Below the pieces are notes generated by a model that was given only the letters and a program-made list of their open reading frames with translations, was not told the DNA's origin and made no database searches. This document shows, piece after piece, positions 63,471-64,000 of a stretch of DNA of 64,000 bases (position 1 is the first letter of the stretch; each line of letters starts with the position of its first letter). Origin of the DNA: Cherax quadricarinatus (Eukaryota; Arthropoda; Malacostraca; Decapoda; Parastacidae); assembly GCF_038502225.1 (NCBI RefSeq), contig NC_091355.1, positions 14,248,541 through 14,312,540 of the forward strand, given 5' to 3'. A program made the translations under genes and the position numbers.

Positions 63471-64000
63471 ACTCTGATCACACTCCAACAGCATACCAAA
63501 TAAAAACTCAACACTTCCGCTCTCTCTTAACAAAACTTCTCACAGAAGCTTGTTGGATGCTGGAGATCCTAGCGTTCTTAACATCCTTCACCCCCTCCCT
63601 CCCTCCCCTAAGACAATCCTTACCCCCTCCTTTATTTCCCTATCCTTCAGATTTATACGTCCTCCAAGCCATCCTGTTTTTCTTCCTCTCTAAATGTCCA
63701 AACTACTACAACAACCCTTCCTAAGCCCTCTGAAAATACTTTTGGTGACTTCATACTTCCTCCTAATCTTCAAACTTCAAATTCTTTGCATAATATTCAC
63801 ACCACACATTGCCCCCACACTTATTGTTTCTTAGCCTTCAACGAGACTTTTATGCTTCTGATATTCGTTATTTTAAGAAGTTACCTGTTATCGCACAATC
63901 TATTGAAACCTTGGTCTCTATGCCTCACTACGGCACTTCTTAATTCCTGGACTCGTAACCAAAATATACCCCAACTCTTTTGAAAACTTCTGTGTAATGG
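63471..64000. other. Unassigned DNA to the window end
   Basis: No gene recognised. 63580-63660 is C/T-rich. Confidence 0.5.

Overview
The window looks like nuclear DNA of an arthropod, most plausibly a decapod crustacean (crayfish, lobster or shrimp). The reasons are very long TA, GT/AC and GA microsatellites, tRNA-derived SINEs, and the coexistence of CR1, RTE and Jockey-type LINEs with Penelope-like elements. I recognise no host protein-coding exon, no rRNA gene and no functional tRNA gene. Nearly everything that can be named is mobile-element DNA or tandem repeat. The species guess is inference.

Layout. 0-9 kb: a 35-bp minisatellite, foldbacks, an RTE LINE 3' end, tRNA-type SINEs, an old Penelope-like (PLE) 3' end, and a run of minisatellites (17, 20, 22 and 19 bp). 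9-16 kb: mostly unassigned DNA with a SINE with an (AAT)n tail, PLE terminal fragments, a 386-bp MITE and a tRNA-derived SINE. 16.7-21.8 kb: a Jockey-type LINE on the minus strand whose two ORFs are both open. 22-32 kb: LINE fragments, SINEs and a second MITE. 31.9-33 kb: a CR1/L2-group LINE fragment lying in an 18-bp minisatellite. 33.2-37.7 kb: a long CR1 LINE with an SGNH-esterase ORF1 and an octamer 3' tail, interrupted by a 374-bp foldback element. 38-42 kb: MITEs, a second TSD-bounded foldback and another CR1/L2 fragment. 42.7-47 kb: about 139 nearly identical copies of a 31-bp repeat. 50.56-54.53 kb: a PLE bounded by a 12-bp target duplication, with RT and GIY-YIG domains and a large inverted copy of its own 3' half; a 541-bp foldback has inserted into its coding region. 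54.8-64 kb: further PLE ends, 36-, 32- and 20-bp arrays, SINEs and RTE remnants.

The most interesting system is the PLE family and its small derivatives. At least 14 PLE ends in the window carry a hammerhead-ribozyme-like core: a CUGANGA-type box, a hairpin stem II, then GAAACGUU or GAAACGUC. In all 14 copies, core positions 3 and 8 can form a Watson-Crick pair (C-G, U-A or G-C), and stems I and II vary in sequence while mostly keeping their pairing. Three short non-autonomous foldbacks (374, 482 and 541 bp) carry the motif in both arms, have the asymmetric PLE tail at one end only, and are flanked by 12-15 bp target duplications. One sits inside a CR1 LINE and one inside the PLE's own coding region.

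A second theme is that many tandem repeats begin exactly at a retroelement end: TA next to a SINE, AC/GT next to a LINE, AAT next to another SINE, a 17-bp array at a PLE end, and an 18-bp array at a LINE insertion site. This suggests that element tails seeded much of the repeat content.
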